Notes: generated by a model not told the origin, from the sequence alone. Counted from the stretch's first letter, positions 18,528-28,490 are shown. The stretch: DNA of 64,000 bases from Tsukamurella sp. 8F (GCF_029167375.1 NZ_JARFTP010000001.1:62001-126000); one strand, 5' to 3'. A program made the numbers and translations.

Positions 18528-19523
18528 ATGAAGGCATGGCGCGTAAGCGCACTCGGCGAGCCCAAGGACGTCATGCACCTAGTGGACGTCCGGGATCCGG
18601 AGCCGACCGGCACACAGATCGTAGTGCGAGTCCTCGCCACTCCTGCCAACTTCCCCGACGTCCTCATGTGCCGCGGTCTGTATCAGGTCAAGCCGGAGCT
18701 TCCGTTCACCCCGGGCGTCGAGCTGTGCGGCGAGGTCGTCGCGGTGGGGCCGGGGGTGACCCGGTTCTCGCCCGGTGACCGCGTGCTGGGTGGAACCCTC
18801 CTGCCGCACGGCGGATTCGCGGAGTACGCCGTGCTCGAGGAGGCCGTGACCTTCCCCGCACCGGCTGCGTTGGACGACGCGCAGGCTGGATCGTTGTATA
18901 TCGGCTACCAGACCGGATGGTTCGCGCTGCATCGACGCGCTGCCATCCGGGAGGGGGAGACCCTGCTCGTGCACGCAGCGGCCGGCGGTGTGGGTACGGC
19001 CGCCATCCAGCTCGGAAAGGCTGCTGGGGCCACGGTGATCGGCGTGGTCGGCGGAGCCGAGAAGGTCACCGTCGCTAAGGAACTCGGCGCTGACATCGTA
19101 GTCGACCGCCACACGGAGGACTTCGTCTCGGTCGTCAAGGACGCTACCGGAGGACGTGGCGCAGACGTGATCTTCGACCCGGTCGGCGGGGATACCTATG
19201 GGCGCAGTACCAAGTGTGTCGCTTTCGAGGGAAGGATCCTCATCATCGGCTTCGCGGGCGGCGACATCCAGACCGCCGCGCTCAATCACGCACTCATCAA
19301 GAACTACTCGATCCTCGGCCTGCACTGGGGCCTGTACAACGTGAAGGCACCCGAACTGGTACGTGAGTGTCACGCAGAGCTCACACGGCTCGCGGACGAG
19401 GGGCTGATCGGGCCGCTGGTGAGCGAGCGCCTCCCGCTCGACACGGTCGGCGATGCCATGCAACGGTTGGCCGACGGGAGCACTGTGGGCCGTGTGTCGT
19501 ACGTGGCAGGAGCGCGCTCGTGA
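18528..19523 (+). CDS. Quinone oxidoreductase-like medium-chain reductase (MDR, zinc-free)
   Basis: 331 residues. The GroES-like N-terminal part (FTPGVELCGEVVAVGPGV) lacks the zinc-binding Cys set. The Rossmann part carries HAAAGGVGTAAIQLGKAAGA, the NADPH motif of quinone oxidoreductase/enoyl reductases, and GRGADVIFDPVGG. It probably reduces an activated double bond (enoyl-CoA or enone) with NADPH. ATG 18528 follows directly after the previous stop codon. No close functional assignment is possible. Confidence 0.82.
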   Translation: MKAWRVSALGEPKDVMHLVDVRDPEPTGTQIVVRVLATPANFPDVLMCRGLYQVKPELPFTPGVELCGEVVAVGPGVTRFSPGDRVLGGTLLPHGGFAEYAVLEEAVTFPAPAALDDAQAGSLYIGYQTGWFALHRRAAIREGETLLVHAAAGGVGTAAIQLGKAAGATVIGVVGGAEKVTVAKELGADIVVDRHTEDFVSVVKDATGGRGADVIFDPVGGDTYGRSTKCVAFEGRILIIGFAGGDIQTAALNHALIKNYSILGLHWGLYNVKAPELVRECHAELTRLADEGLIGPLVSERLPLDTVGDAMQRLADGSTVGRVSYVAGARS

Positions 19524-20188
19524 CAGCCGTCGAGGCGGTCGTGTTCGATTACGGCGGCGTGCTCACAGGCCCTATGCGCGACACCATCGCGGGATTCATC
19601 GCAACGGAAGGCATCGACCCGGCGTCGTTCACGGAGGCGCTGCGCGCGTGGCTGTCGCGTAGCGCGCCCGAGGGAACACCGGTCCACCTGTTGGAGACCG
19701 GTGAGCTGGCGCCCGCCGAGTTCGACGTGCTCCTAGCGGGGCGTCTGCGCCGGATCGACGGCAAGCCCGTCGTCGCGGAGGGGCTGCTCGGCCGCCTCTT
19801 CGCCGGCACCGTCGACGACGCCGCCATGTGGGCACTCGCGCAAGAACTCGTCGCGCAGGACGTGCGCGTCGCCCTGCTGTCCAACAGCTGGGGTAATCGT
19901 TACCCGCGCGGGCGGCTCGACGCTCTCTTCGACCCCGTCGTCATCTCTGAGGAGGTCGGTCTGCGTAAGCCGCGTGCCGACAGCTTCGAGTACACCCTGC
20001 GCGCGCTGGGCACGGCGTCCGACGGTGTCGCGTACGCAGACGCGCCCGAGCGGGTCGCGTTCGTCGACGACGCCCAGCCCAACATCGACGGCGCCGAGGC
20101 CGTCGGCATGCGCGGCGTGCTGCACACCGGCGCACCCACTACCCGCGCGGCACTCGCCGCGTTGCTACAGAAGGAGATCCACGCATGA
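19520..20188 (+). CDS. HAD-superfamily phosphatase, ACAD10/epoxide-hydrolase N-domain like
   Basis: 222 residues from GTG 19520 (4-nt overlap with the reductase). HAD motif I is VFDYGGVLT with nucleophile Asp10; the usual second Asp is Gly, as in the HAD-IA group that includes the N-domain of soluble epoxide hydrolase and of ACAD10. Motif II is LLSNSWG (Ser121), motif III LRKPR (Lys150), motif IV FVDDAQPNIDGA (Asp183/184). Probable cytosolic phosphatase. Lying close to an APH kinase and an ACAD10/11-type dehydrogenase, it matches the first domain of vertebrate ACAD10 as a separate protein. Confidence 0.78.
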   Translation: MTAVEAVVFDYGGVLTGPMRDTIAGFIATEGIDPASFTEALRAWLSRSAPEGTPVHLLETGELAPAEFDVLLAGRLRRIDGKPVVAEGLLGRLFAGTVDDAAMWALAQELVAQDVRVALLSNSWGNRYPRGRLDALFDPVVISEEVGLRKPRADSFEYTLRALGTASDGVAYADAPERVAFVDDAQPNIDGAEAVGMRGVLHTGAPTTRAALAALLQKEIHA

Positions 20189-20940
20189 CCGAAACCCGTA
20201 CCGCGATCGTCACCGGTTCAGCCCGTGGCATCGGCGCCGCCGTTGCGAAACGCCTCGCGGCCGACGGTATGAATGTCGCTGTCCTCGATCTCGACGAGAC
20301 GGCGTGTCAGGGCACCGTCGACGAGATCGTCGCCGCCGGTGGAAGAGCCGTCGCCGTGGGGGTCGACGTGGCTGACGAGGACAAGGTGGCCGCCGCGGTG
20401 GAGCGCGTCGCGAACGAGCTGGGCGCCCCCACGGTCCTGGTGAACAACGCCGGCGTGCTGCGCGACAATCTGCTGTTCAAGATGTCTGTGGACGACTGGG
20501 ACACGGTGCTCGCGGTGCACCTGCGTGGTGCGTTCCTGATGTCGCGCGCGGTTCAGGCGTATCAGACCAAGGCGGGCTATGGTCGCATCGTCAATCTGTC
20601 GTCGACGTCCGCGCTGGGCAATCGCGGACAGGCCAACTACTCCGCGGCGAAGGCCGGTATGCAGGGGTTCACGAAGACCCTTGCGATCGAGCTGGGAAAG
20701 TTCGGTGTGACGGCCAACGCCATCGCGCCCGGATTCATCGCGACCGATATGACGGCTGCGACAGCTGCGCGCGTCGGTGTCTCGTTCGAGGACTTCAAGA
20801 CCCATGCGGCCAAGGAGATTCCGGTACAGCGGGTCGGCGACCCGGACGACATCGCACACGCGGCGTCCTTCTTCGCCAGCGAGGGAGCGGGGTTCGTGTC
20901 CGGGCAGGTGCTGTATGTCGCGGGCGGACCGAGGGACTAG
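20185..20940 (+). CDS. Short-chain dehydrogenase/reductase, FabG-like
   Basis: 251 residues; ATG overlaps the HAD stop by 4 nt. Contains TGSARGIG, a DLDE acidic end of strand 2, NNAGVLRDN, a Ser in LSSTSALG, the catalytic pair in NYSAAK, and APGFIATDMT, all typical of 3-oxoacyl-ACP/CoA reductases. Likely to interconvert 3-hydroxyacyl- and 3-ketoacyl-CoA next to the MaoC hydratase that follows. Third SDR of the operon. Confidence 0.86.
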   Translation: MTETRTAIVTGSARGIGAAVAKRLAADGMNVAVLDLDETACQGTVDEIVAAGGRAVAVGVDVADEDKVAAAVERVANELGAPTVLVNNAGVLRDNLLFKMSVDDWDTVLAVHLRGAFLMSRAVQAYQTKAGYGRIVNLSSTSALGNRGQANYSAAKAGMQGFTKTLAIELGKFGVTANAIAPGFIATDMTAATAARVGVSFEDFKTHAAKEIPVQRVGDPDDIAHAASFFASEGAGFVSGQVLYVAGGPRD

Positions 20941-20944
20941 GGAC

Positions 20945-21397
20945 ATGAAGGTACTCAACGGCATCGACCAACTACACGCCGCCGTCGGGACGCATCTGGG
21001 CTATTCCGACTGGCACACGATCGACCAGGCGCAGATCGACGCGTTCGCGGATGCGACGGGCGACCACCAGTGGATCCACGTGGACGCCGAGAAGGCCGCA
21101 TCGGGACCCTTCGGCGCGACCATAGCGCACGGCTACTTGACGCTGTCACTGATCCCGATGCTGTCGTGGCAGGTGTATCGGGTCGAAGGCACCAAGATGG
21201 GAATCAACTATGGCTGCAACAAGGTTCGATTCCCTTCCGTGGTTCGTGTGGACTCGCGGGTACGGGCGGGCGTCGAGCTGGTGTCGGTCGAGCCCGGAGG
21301 GACCGGACACTCCGTCGTCGCTCGTGTCACCATCGAGATCGAGGGCGGAGGCAAGCCCGCCTGCGTCGCTGAGGTAGTGAGCGTGGTGGTGTTCTGA
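20945..21397 (+). CDS. MaoC-like enoyl-CoA hydratase
   Basis: 150 residues, a single hot-dog domain. The catalytic loop is FADATGDHQWIHVD followed by FGATIAHGYLTLSL, the Asp/His pair of (R)-specific enoyl-CoA hydratases. It should hydrate trans-2-enoyl-CoA to 3-hydroxyacyl-CoA between the dehydrogenase and SDR steps. It begins 4 nt after the SDR stop; its own stop overlaps the kinase start (TGATG). Confidence 0.88.
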   Translation: MKVLNGIDQLHAAVGTHLGYSDWHTIDQAQIDAFADATGDHQWIHVDAEKAASGPFGATIAHGYLTLSLIPMLSWQVYRVEGTKMGINYGCNKVRFPSVVRVDSRVRAGVELVSVEPGGTGHSVVARVTIEIEGGGKPACVAEVVSVVVF

Positions 21398-22434
21398 TGG
21401 AGCCCGAAGCAGCTGCCCGGCATGAGCTTCCGGGCCTCGATCTGGACAGGTTGGGACCGTGGTTCGCGACTCGGATCCCGGGCGCGGGTGGATACCTGAC
21501 AGCGAAGCTCGTCGCGGGCGGCAAGTCGAACCTGACGTACGAGGTGAGCGACGGCTCGGGCACCTGGATAGTCAGGCGACCCCCACTCGGGCACGTGCTC
21601 GCGACGGCGCACGACATGGGCCGCGAGTACCGCGTCATGTCGGCGCTGGGCGGCACGGATGTTCCTGTACCGCACATGTACGCGATGTGTCAGGAGACCG
21701 ATGTCCTCGACGCCCCCTTCTACGTCATGGAGAAGGTGCCCGGCGTGCCATACCGGCGTGCGTCCGAACTGGAGCCTCTCGGGCCGGAGCGTACCCGCAG
21801 CATCTCGGTCGCGCTGGTCGAGACCTTGACCACGCTGCACGCCGTCGAGCCGACGGCCGTCGGGCTGGCCGACTTCGGTCACCCGGACGGCTTCCTGGCG
21901 CGTCAGGTACGGCGCTGGCGCAAACAGCTCGACGCGTCGCACAGTCGGGACCTGCCGCTCGCCGACGAACTGCACGCTCGGCTCGAGGCCGATGTCCCCA
22001 CCGAATCGGCACCGGGGATCGTCCACGGCGATTTCCGGTTGGACAACGTCCTCGTGGACGGTGACCGGCCCACGGCCGTGATCGATTGGGAGATGGCCAC
22101 TCTCGGCGACCCGCTCACCGACCTGGCGCTCATGGTGGTGTACCACCGACTCGGTGCGCTGCTGGGCGCCGCCTCGGTGGCCGATGCCAATACCGCCCCC
22201 GGATTCCTGACCGAAGACGAGGTGATCGATCTCTACCGCTCGAGGTCGGACCGTGACCTGTCGAGCTTCGGCTTCTACCTCGGGCTCGCGTCCTTCAAGC
22301 TGGCCGCGATCATCGAGGGCATCCACTACCGATTCATCCAGGGCCAGACCGTTGGAGCAGGGTTCGATCGCGTGGGCGACGCGGTGGACATAATGCTCGA
22401 GGCGGGGCTCGCAGCACTCGAGGAGCACCGCTGA
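21397..22434 (+). CDS. APH-fold kinase, ACAD10/11 kinase-domain like
   Basis: 345 residues of the aminoglycoside phosphotransferase fold. The nucleotide loop is [10 protein letters not shown], the catalytic block [11 protein letters not shown] (His210-Asp212), and the metal-binding block [12 protein letters not shown] (Asp230). [10 protein letters not shown] ends the conserved part. The same fold precedes the dehydrogenase domain in ACAD10/ACAD11 and forms the kinase of the bacterial levulinate (Lva) pathway, where it phosphorylates the 4-hydroxyl of 4-hydroxyacyl-CoA. The adjacent gene, sharing one base, is an ACAD10/11-type dehydrogenase, so that function is preferred over antibiotic resistance. 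Confidence 0.82.
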   Translation: MEPEAAARHELPGLDLDRLGPWFATRIPGAGGYLTAKLVAGGKSNLTYEVSDGSGTWIVRRPPLGHVLATAHDMGREYRVMSALGGTDVPVPHMYAMCQETDVLDAPFYVMEKVPGVPYRRASELEPLGPERTRSISVALVETLTTLHAVEPTAVGLADFGHPDGFLARQVRRWRKQLDASHSRDLPLADELHARLEADVPTESAPGIVHGDFRLDNVLVDGDRPTAVIDWEMATLGDPLTDLALMVVYHRLGALLGAASVADANTAPGFLTEDEVIDLYRSRSDRDLSSFGFYLGLASFKLAAIIEGIHYRFIQGQTVGAGFDRVGDAVDIMLEAGLAALEEHR

Positions 22435-23663
22435 TGGACTTCGCAACAGATCCACGGACCGAGGAACTGAAGGCGAGCCTGCTCGACTTCATGGACTCCC
22501 ACATCCACCCCGCCGAGCAGACCTTCCACGACCAGCTCGAGGCGCTGGACGACAAGTGGGCGTGGGACTCCGTGCCGATCCTGGGGGAGCTGCGCGAGGA
22601 GGCTCGTAGGCGGGGGCTGTGGAACGCCTTCCTGCCCGGGGAGCGCGGCGCTGGCCTGACCAACCTGCAGTACGCGTCTCTCGCCGAGATCACCGGCCGC
22701 GCCGGACATCTCGCGCCACCCACACTCAATTCCGCAGCCCCGGACACGGGCAATATCGAGGTCCTGGACCAGTTCGGCACGCCGGAGCAGCAGGAGCAGT
22801 GGCTGAAGCCACTGCTGGCGGGTGAGATCCGGTCCTCGTTCGCGATGACCGAGCCGGATGTGGCATCGTCGGACGCCACGAATGTCGGGACCAGGATCGA
22901 TCGTGACGGCGACGAGTACGTGATCAACGGCCGTAAGTGGTGGATCACAGGTGCGATGAACCCCAACGCACGGATCTTCATCGTGATGGGCAAGACCGAT
23001 CCCGAGGCGGAGCGCCACCGACAGCAGTCGATGATCCTGGTGCCGCGGGACGCGCCCGGCGTCGAGGTCGAGCGCGGTATGCACGTGTTCGGCTATGACG
23101 ACCACAGCCACGGCGGCCATGCCGAGATGTCCTTCACCGATGTCCGCGTGCCGGCGTCGAATCTGATCGGTGGCGAAGGCGACGGCTTCGGCATCGCACA
23201 GGCCCGCCTCGGGCCGGGCCGCATCCATCACTGCATGCGGTCGATCGGCGTGGCGGAGCGGGCGATCGAGCTGATGTGCGATCGCGTCTCGAACCGCGTG
23301 GCGTTCGGAAAGCCACTGTCGGACCAGGGTGTGATCCGTGACTGGATCGCCGAATCGCGCGTGCGCGTGGAGCAGTTACGACTGCTGGTGCTCAAGACGG
23401 CGTGGCTGATGGATACCGTCGGTAATCGCGGAGCGCATACCGAGATCCAGGCGATCAAGATAGCGACGCCGACCACCGTGCAGTGGGTCCTCGACAAGGC
23501 CATCCAGGCGCACGGGGCGGGTGGTCTGTCACAGGACTTCCCGCTTGCGGAGTCGTATGCGGGGATCCGCACCCTGCGGTTCGCGGACGGGCCCGACGAG
23601 GTGCACAAGAACGCCTTGGCCCGCGCGGAGCTGAAGCGTCAGGCGGCCCGTCGTGGCAACTGA
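22434..23663 (+). CDS. Acyl-CoA dehydrogenase, ACAD10/11 type
   Basis: 409 residues. It has [26 protein letters not shown] and [18 protein letters not shown], then the distinctive C-terminal [13 protein letters not shown]. In ACAD10/11-like proteins this segment carries Asp where classical dehydrogenases carry the catalytic Glu. Such enzymes act with an APH-type kinase on 4-hydroxyacyl-CoA: the 4-phosphate is eliminated to give an enoyl-CoA. One-base overlap with the kinase gene supports a two-enzyme unit. FAD-dependent, cytosolic. Confidence 0.86.
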   Translation: MDFATDPRTEELKASLLDFMDSHIHPAEQTFHDQLEALDDKWAWDSVPILGELREEARRRGLWNAFLPGERGAGLTNLQYASLAEITGRAGHLAPPTLNSAAPDTGNIEVLDQFGTPEQQEQWLKPLLAGEIRSSFAMTEPDVASSDATNVGTRIDRDGDEYVINGRKWWITGAMNPNARIFIVMGKTDPEAERHRQQSMILVPRDAPGVEVERGMHVFGYDDHSHGGHAEMSFTDVRVPASNLIGGEGDGFGIAQARLGPGRIHHCMRSIGVAERAIELMCDRVSNRVAFGKPLSDQGVIRDWIAESRVRVEQLRLLVLKTAWLMDTVGNRGAHTEIQAIKIATPTTVQWVLDKAIQAHGAGGLSQDFPLAESYAGIRTLRFADGPDEVHKNALARAELKRQAARRGN

Positions 23664-24843
23664 CGTCGACGGACTCGTCTCGGAGTTCCTTGCAGTGCAC
23701 TCGGTTCCGGCGCCGGATGCGGACGCCGAAGCGCGGTTGGACTGGCTGCGGGCGCGGTACGACGCGGGCCTCGCATGGGTGGGGTATCCGGCCGGGCGCG
23801 GCGGCCTGGGCCTACCGCAGTCGCTGCAGGCGCGCGTCGAACGACTGTTCCGCGAGGCCGGGGCGCCAGACAACAACAGCCGCGCCAACGGCATCGGGCT
23901 GGGTATGGCCGCGCCGACCATCCTGGCATTCGGAACCGAGGAACAGAAGGACCGGTACCTCCGCCCCTTGTGGACGGGAGAGGAGATCTGGTGCCAGCTG
24001 TTCAGCGAGCCGGGGGCCGGATCGGACCTGGCAGCCGTCGCGACCAGGGCCGTGCGGGACGGCGACGACTGGGTGGTGACCGGTCAGAAGGTATGGACGT
24101 CCGGCGCACATAACGCGCGACTGGCGATCCTCGTCGCTCGAACCGACCCCCAGGTGCCGAAACACCGTGGCCTGACTTATTTTCTCTGCGATATGACGGC
24201 CCCGGGTGTCGACGTGCGCCCGCTGCGGCAGATCACCGGTGAGGCCGAGTTCAACGAGGTCTTCCTGACCGACGTACGCATCCCCGACGCGCAACGCCTC
24301 GGGGCGATAGGCGAAGGCTGGAGGGTCGCGACCGCGACGCTCAACAACGAGCGTGTCGCGATCGGAGGCCGCGCCGCCGCACGCGAGGACGGGATGATAG
24401 GTGTCGTGGCGGGCACGTGGCGCGAGCATCCGGAGCTGCGGACGGCCGACGCGCACGACCGCCTCACGCGGCTGTGGATCGAGTCCGAGGTCGCACGGCA
24501 GACGGGGGTCCGATTGCGGCAGAAGCTCGCGAGTGGGCAGCCGGGGCCCGAGGGGGCGGCGGTGAAGCTGTCGTTCGCACGTATCAACCAGCAGCTTTCG
24601 GGCCTCGAGCTGGAGATGCTCGGCGAGGACGGGCTGCGCTACTCGGATTGGACGATGGTCCGCCCGGAGCACGTCGACTTCTTCGGCCGCGACGCCGGAT
24701 ACCGGTATCTGCGCGCCAAGGGGAATTCGATCGAGGGAGGCACGTCGGAGATCCTCAGGAACATCGTGTCGGAGCGTGTCCTCGGGTTGCCGGCCGAGCA
24801 CCGGGTGGACAAGGACATCGCGTGGAAGGACCTCGAGAGATGA
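23653..24843 (+). CDS. Acyl-CoA dehydrogenase, putative alpha subunit
   Basis: 396 residues from GTG 23653 (11-nt overlap with the previous gene). Contains [13 protein letters not shown] and [15 protein letters not shown], then the active-site segment [15 protein letters not shown] with the Glu of typical dehydrogenases. The lengthened middle part ([20 protein letters not shown]) is typical of FadE proteins that form alpha2-beta2 enzymes on bulky substrates. The next gene, overlapping by 4 nt, encodes a shorter dehydrogenase lacking this segment, so the two probably form one heteromeric enzyme. Confidence 0.86.
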   Translation: MATDVDGLVSEFLAVHSVPAPDADAEARLDWLRARYDAGLAWVGYPAGRGGLGLPQSLQARVERLFREAGAPDNNSRANGIGLGMAAPTILAFGTEEQKDRYLRPLWTGEEIWCQLFSEPGAGSDLAAVATRAVRDGDDWVVTGQKVWTSGAHNARLAILVARTDPQVPKHRGLTYFLCDMTAPGVDVRPLRQITGEAEFNEVFLTDVRIPDAQRLGAIGEGWRVATATLNNERVAIGGRAAAREDGMIGVVAGTWREHPELRTADAHDRLTRLWIESEVARQTGVRLRQKLASGQPGPEGAAVKLSFARINQQLSGLELEMLGEDGLRYSDWTMVRPEHVDFFGRDAGYRYLRAKGNSIEGGTSEILRNIVSERVLGLPAEHRVDKDIAWKDLER

Positions 24844-25940
24844 GCTTCGAACCGGATCTGCTGTACACCGAGGTGGAAGAAGACCTGCGCGCGTCCGTCC
24901 GCAACCTGCTCGCACGGAGGTGTGATGCTGCTGCGCTGATCGCCGTGTACGACGGGGACGCCGGGCCGATATCCGCGGTCTGGCGAGAACTGGCAACGGA
25001 TCTCGGACTCGCGGGGCTGATCGTGCCGGAAGAGCGCGGCGGCGCGGGGGCGACGGCGGCGGTTGCGGGGGTGGTGCTGGAGGAGATCGGCCGCGCCGCC
25101 GCGCCGGTGCCGTTCCTCACCAGCGCGGTCGTCGCTGTGACCGTCCTGCAGGGGACGGATGCGGACGGGCTGCTGGAGAGGACCGCCTCCGGAGAGTCCA
25201 CTGCGGCGCTGACGGTTCCGTTCTCCACCTCGCCGTATGCTGAGGTGCCGAAGGTGGTCGTCGCCGATGGCCGGCCCACGGGCACGGTTCGTTCGGTCGC
25301 GGGAGCGGAGTCGGCCGATGTCCTGTTGGTGCCCGGAGACGACGGTGCCCTCTACGCCGTAGAGGCCACCGATGCGACGATCGAGGTGGTGCCGTCGCTC
25401 GACATGACGCGGGTGGTCGCCGACGTGACGCTCAGCGGTGCCACGGGCGAGCGGATCTCGGACGATGCGGATGCCGCAGTGCGGCCAGGTCTCGTGGCAG
25501 GCGCGGCCCTGTTGGCCTCGGAACAGGCGGGCGTCGCCCGCTGGTGCCTCGACGCGACCGTGGCGTACCTGCAGCAGCGGCGCCAGTTCGGGCGCGTGGT
25601 GGGCGGCTTCCAGGCGATCAAGCACCGCCTTGCGGATCTGTACGTCGCCGTCGAATCCGGCTGTGCGACGGCACGGTATGCCGCGGTGTCGCTCGCCGAG
25701 TTGGGGCCGGACGATCCGGAGACCGCGATCGCGACCGCCGTGGCGGCGTCGTACTGCGGTGACCTGGCAGTCCTCGCGGGGGAGGAGGCCGTGCAACTGC
25801 ATGGCGGGATCGGCATGACATGGGAGCACCCCGCGCACGTCTATCTCAAGCGTGCCAAGGCCGATCAGATCGGTCTTGGCACGCCGGGCGCACACCGCGC
25901 CGCGCTGGCCGACCTCGTCGATCTTCCGGCCACCGGGTAG
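24840..25940 (+). CDS. Acyl-CoA dehydrogenase, putative beta subunit
   Basis: 366 residues from ATG 24840. It keeps RRQFGRVVGGFQAIKH (FAD-binding side of the partner subunit) and HGGIGMTWEHPAHVYLKRA but ends without the Gly-Gly-Thr-Ser-Glu active-site segment. This combination is known for the non-catalytic partner in heterotetrameric mycobacterial FadE pairs such as those of sterol side-chain degradation. The middle domain is degenerate compared with classical ACADs. 22 nt separate it from the lactonase-like gene. Confidence 0.84.
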   Translation: MSFEPDLLYTEVEEDLRASVRNLLARRCDAAALIAVYDGDAGPISAVWRELATDLGLAGLIVPEERGGAGATAAVAGVVLEEIGRAAAPVPFLTSAVVAVTVLQGTDADGLLERTASGESTAALTVPFSTSPYAEVPKVVVADGRPTGTVRSVAGAESADVLLVPGDDGALYAVEATDATIEVVPSLDMTRVVADVTLSGATGERISDDADAAVRPGLVAGAALLASEQAGVARWCLDATVAYLQQRRQFGRVVGGFQAIKHRLADLYVAVESGCATARYAAVSLAELGPDDPETAIATAVAASYCGDLAVLAGEEAVQLHGGIGMTWEHPAHVYLKRAKADQIGLGTPGAHRAALADLVDLPATG

Positions 25941-25962
25941 TCACACACGAAAGGCACTGCGC

Positions 25963-26943
25963 ATGAGCATGATCCAGACGGTCACAGGTCCCGTCGACTC
26001 CGCGGACCTGGGTATCACCCTGATGCACGAGCACGTCTTCGTGCTCACTCCCGACATCCAGCAGAACTACCCCGACGAGTGGGGCAGCGAGGAGGATCGC
26101 GTCGCCGACGCGATCGCCAAGCTGCGGAAGGCTTACGACGCCGGGGTGCGCACGATCGTCGACCCGACGGTGGTCGGGCTCGGCCGCTACATCCCGCGGA
26201 TCGAACGGATCGCGGAGCAGGTGCCGATCCGGATCGTCGCCGCGACCGGCATATACACCTACGGCGACGTGCCGCGGTACTTCATGTACCGGGGTCCGGC
26301 GCTGTCCGAGGCAGCGGGTGTGGACGTGCCGGATCCGATGGTCGACATGTTCGTCCGTGACATCACCGAGGGGATCGCCGGGACAGGGGTCAAGGCGGGG
26401 ATGCTCAAGTGCGCCATCGATCACCAGGGCCTCACACCCGGTGTGGAACGCGTCATGCGGGCCGTGGCGAAGGCGCACGTCGCCACGGGAACGCCGATCA
26501 CGGTGCACACTCACCCCGGGACCGAGGCGGGCTGGATAGTCAAACGCGTCATGTGTGACCAGGAGGGCGTCGATCCGTCGCGGATCGTATTGGGCCACAG
26601 CGGCGACAGCGACGACTGCGACCATCTCGCGGCCCTCGCCGACGCAGGCTTCGTGCTGGGAATGGACCGCTTCGGCATCAACCTCGAGACGACATTCGAG
26701 AAACGCGCCGACACCCTCGTCGAGATGGTCCGCCGGGGCTACGCAGACCGGATGGTGCTGTCGCAGGACGCGTCCTGCTACATCGACTGGATCGACCCCA
26801 ACGTGTTCGGTCTGCTTCCGCAGTGGCACTACACGCATGTGTTCGACGACGTCTTCCCCTATGTGCTGGAGCGCGGTGTCACCCAGGACCAGATCGACAC
26901 CATGCTGGTGGATGTGCCGCGGCGCTTCTTCGAAGGGGGCTGA
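25963..26943 (+). CDS. Phosphotriesterase-family metal hydrolase, probable lactonase
   Basis: 326 residues, amidohydrolase TIM barrel. The metal ligands are visible in order: His22/His24 (MHEHVF), the carbamylated Lys of GMLKCAID (about 149), VHTHPGT (His182/184), GHSGDSDD (His212) and SQDAS (Asp269). Native activities in this family are mostly lactone hydrolysis; phosphotriesterase activity is usually promiscuous. Within an operon holding a CoA ligase and a 4-hydroxyacyl-CoA kinase/dehydrogenase pair, opening a gamma-lactone to a 4-hydroxy acid is an attractive role (inference). Start at ATG 25963 after GAAAGG. Confidence 0.82.
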   Translation: MSMIQTVTGPVDSADLGITLMHEHVFVLTPDIQQNYPDEWGSEEDRVADAIAKLRKAYDAGVRTIVDPTVVGLGRYIPRIERIAEQVPIRIVAATGIYTYGDVPRYFMYRGPALSEAAGVDVPDPMVDMFVRDITEGIAGTGVKAGMLKCAIDHQGLTPGVERVMRAVAKAHVATGTPITVHTHPGTEAGWIVKRVMCDQEGVDPSRIVLGHSGDSDDCDHLAALADAGFVLGMDRFGINLETTFEKRADTLVEMVRRGYADRMVLSQDASCYIDWIDPNVFGLLPQWHYTHVFDDVFPYVLERGVTQDQIDTMLVDVPRRFFEGG

Positions 26944-26945
26944 CG

Positions 26946-28481
26946 ATGTCGTTCAACCTCGCAGTCATGCTGCGGGAGTCGGCCGACGCTACGCCCGACG
27001 CCCCGCTGATCCACTTCATGGGCTCCACGTTCACCTACGCGCAGGTCGACGAAGCCTCGGGGCGCGTCGCCGCGACGCTGCTCGCGGCCGGCCTGGAGAC
27101 GGGAGACAAGGTAGCCGTTCAGCTTCCGAACCTGCCGCAGTTCCTGTTCGCGTACTTCGGCATCCTCAAGGCGGGCCTGACCATGGTGCCGCTGAACCCG
27201 TTGTTCACCGCGCGTGAAGTGGCGTATCACCTGTCGGACAGCGACTCCCGGATGATCATCACGTCCGACTTCTCTGTCCAGGCAGCCCTCGAAGGCGCCG
27301 CGGAGGCGGGCGTCAAGGATGTGGTGGCCGTATCCCTCGGTAGCGAGACCCCTTCGGGGGCGAGGTCGTTCGAGACGTTGCTTGTGCAGGAGGACACACG
27401 CGACATGGCGCCCACATCGTCGGACGACACGGCTGTGTTGCTGTACACGTCGGGCACGACGGGACGGCCGAAGGGTGCCGAGCTCACGCACTTCGAGCTG
27501 TACATGAACTGCACCATAGGCCCGGAGTTGTTCGGTCTGTCGGAAGATGACGTCGCGATGGCCGTGCTGCCGCTCTTCCATGTCTTCGGGCTGTCGAGCG
27601 TCCTCAACGCGGGTGTGCGGTACGGAGGCTCGATGGTGCTCGTCCCACGATTCGAGGTGGACGCGGTACTGAACGCGATCGAGCAGCACCGCGTCACCGT
27701 GTTCGCCGGGGTACCGACTATGTATGTGTCCCTGCTGCAAGCGGATACCGGCGGGCGGGACCTCTCGTCGTTACGGGCCGCCATATCCGGAGGCGCGTCC
27801 ATCCCGGGCGACGTGATCCGCGGGTTCGAGGAGAAGTTCGCGGGCGTGGTGATCCTGGAGGGCTACGGGCTGTCCGAGACGGCGAGCACCGCGACCTTCA
27901 ACATCAATGCGGAGCAGCGCAAGGTGCTGTCGATCGGCAAGCCGATCTGGGGGGTGCAGGCCCGCGTGGTGGACGCAGACGGGGCCGACCTGCCGCGCGG
28001 CGCGGATCATGTGGGCGAGATCGTGATTCGTGGGCACAACGTGATGAAGGGCTATTACAAGCGGCCTGAGGACACAGCCGAGGTGATCCGGAACGGCTGG
28101 TTCCATACCGGTGACCTCGGATACATGGACGGGGACGGCTACCTCTTCGTCGTGGACCGGGTCAAGGATCTCGTGGTGCGCGGCGGGTACAACGTGTACC
28201 CGCGGGAGGTCGAGGAGGTGCTCTACGAGCACCCCGACGTCGTGGAGGCGGCGGTGATCGGGCGGCCCGACGACCGGCTGGGTGAGGAGGTCGTCGCGTA
28301 TGTCGTCCTGAGGAGGGGCGCGTCCGACGACGACACCGTGCTTGCGGGCTACGCGAAAGAGAAGCTCGCGGCGTACAAGTATCCACGGGAGTACCACTTC
28401 GTCGACGAGCTGCCTAAAGGGGCGACGGGCAAGATCCTCAAGCGGGAGCTGCGCGCGGCACCGGACTCGCCGGTCGGATAG
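26946..28481 (+). CDS. Acyl-CoA ligase (AMP-forming)
   Basis: 511 residues, complete ANL-superfamily enzyme. The P-loop-like A3 motif is LLYTSGTTGRPKGA, A5 is GYGLSETAS, A7 is WFHTGDLG, A8 begins DRVKDLVVRGGYNVYPRE, and the C-terminal A10 Lys sits in PKGATGKILKREL. It activates a free carboxylic acid with ATP and CoA, feeding the operon's dehydrogenases. It starts 2 nt after the lactonase-like gene, so the acid released by that hydrolase may be its substrate. Chain length cannot be read. Confidence 0.88.
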   Translation: MSFNLAVMLRESADATPDAPLIHFMGSTFTYAQVDEASGRVAATLLAAGLETGDKVAVQLPNLPQFLFAYFGILKAGLTMVPLNPLFTAREVAYHLSDSDSRMIITSDFSVQAALEGAAEAGVKDVVAVSLGSETPSGARSFETLLVQEDTRDMAPTSSDDTAVLLYTSGTTGRPKGAELTHFELYMNCTIGPELFGLSEDDVAMAVLPLFHVFGLSSVLNAGVRYGGSMVLVPRFEVDAVLNAIEQHRVTVFAGVPTMYVSLLQADTGGRDLSSLRAAISGGASIPGDVIRGFEEKFAGVVILEGYGLSETASTATFNINAEQRKVLSIGKPIWGVQARVVDADGADLPRGADHVGEIVIRGHNVMKGYYKRPEDTAEVIRNGWFHTGDLGYMDGDGYLFVVDRVKDLVVRGGYNVYPREVEEVLYEHPDVVEAAVIGRPDDRLGEEVVAYVVLRRGASDDDTVLAGYAKEKLAAYKYPREYHFVDELPKGATGKILKRELRAAPDSPVG

Positions 28482-28490
28482 GTTGGGGCG

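Noticed and set aside
21397-22434. Antibiotic phosphotransferase
   Set aside because: The APH fold alone suggests it, but the operon partner is an ACAD10/11-type dehydrogenase and the sequence resembles kinase domains of that group.
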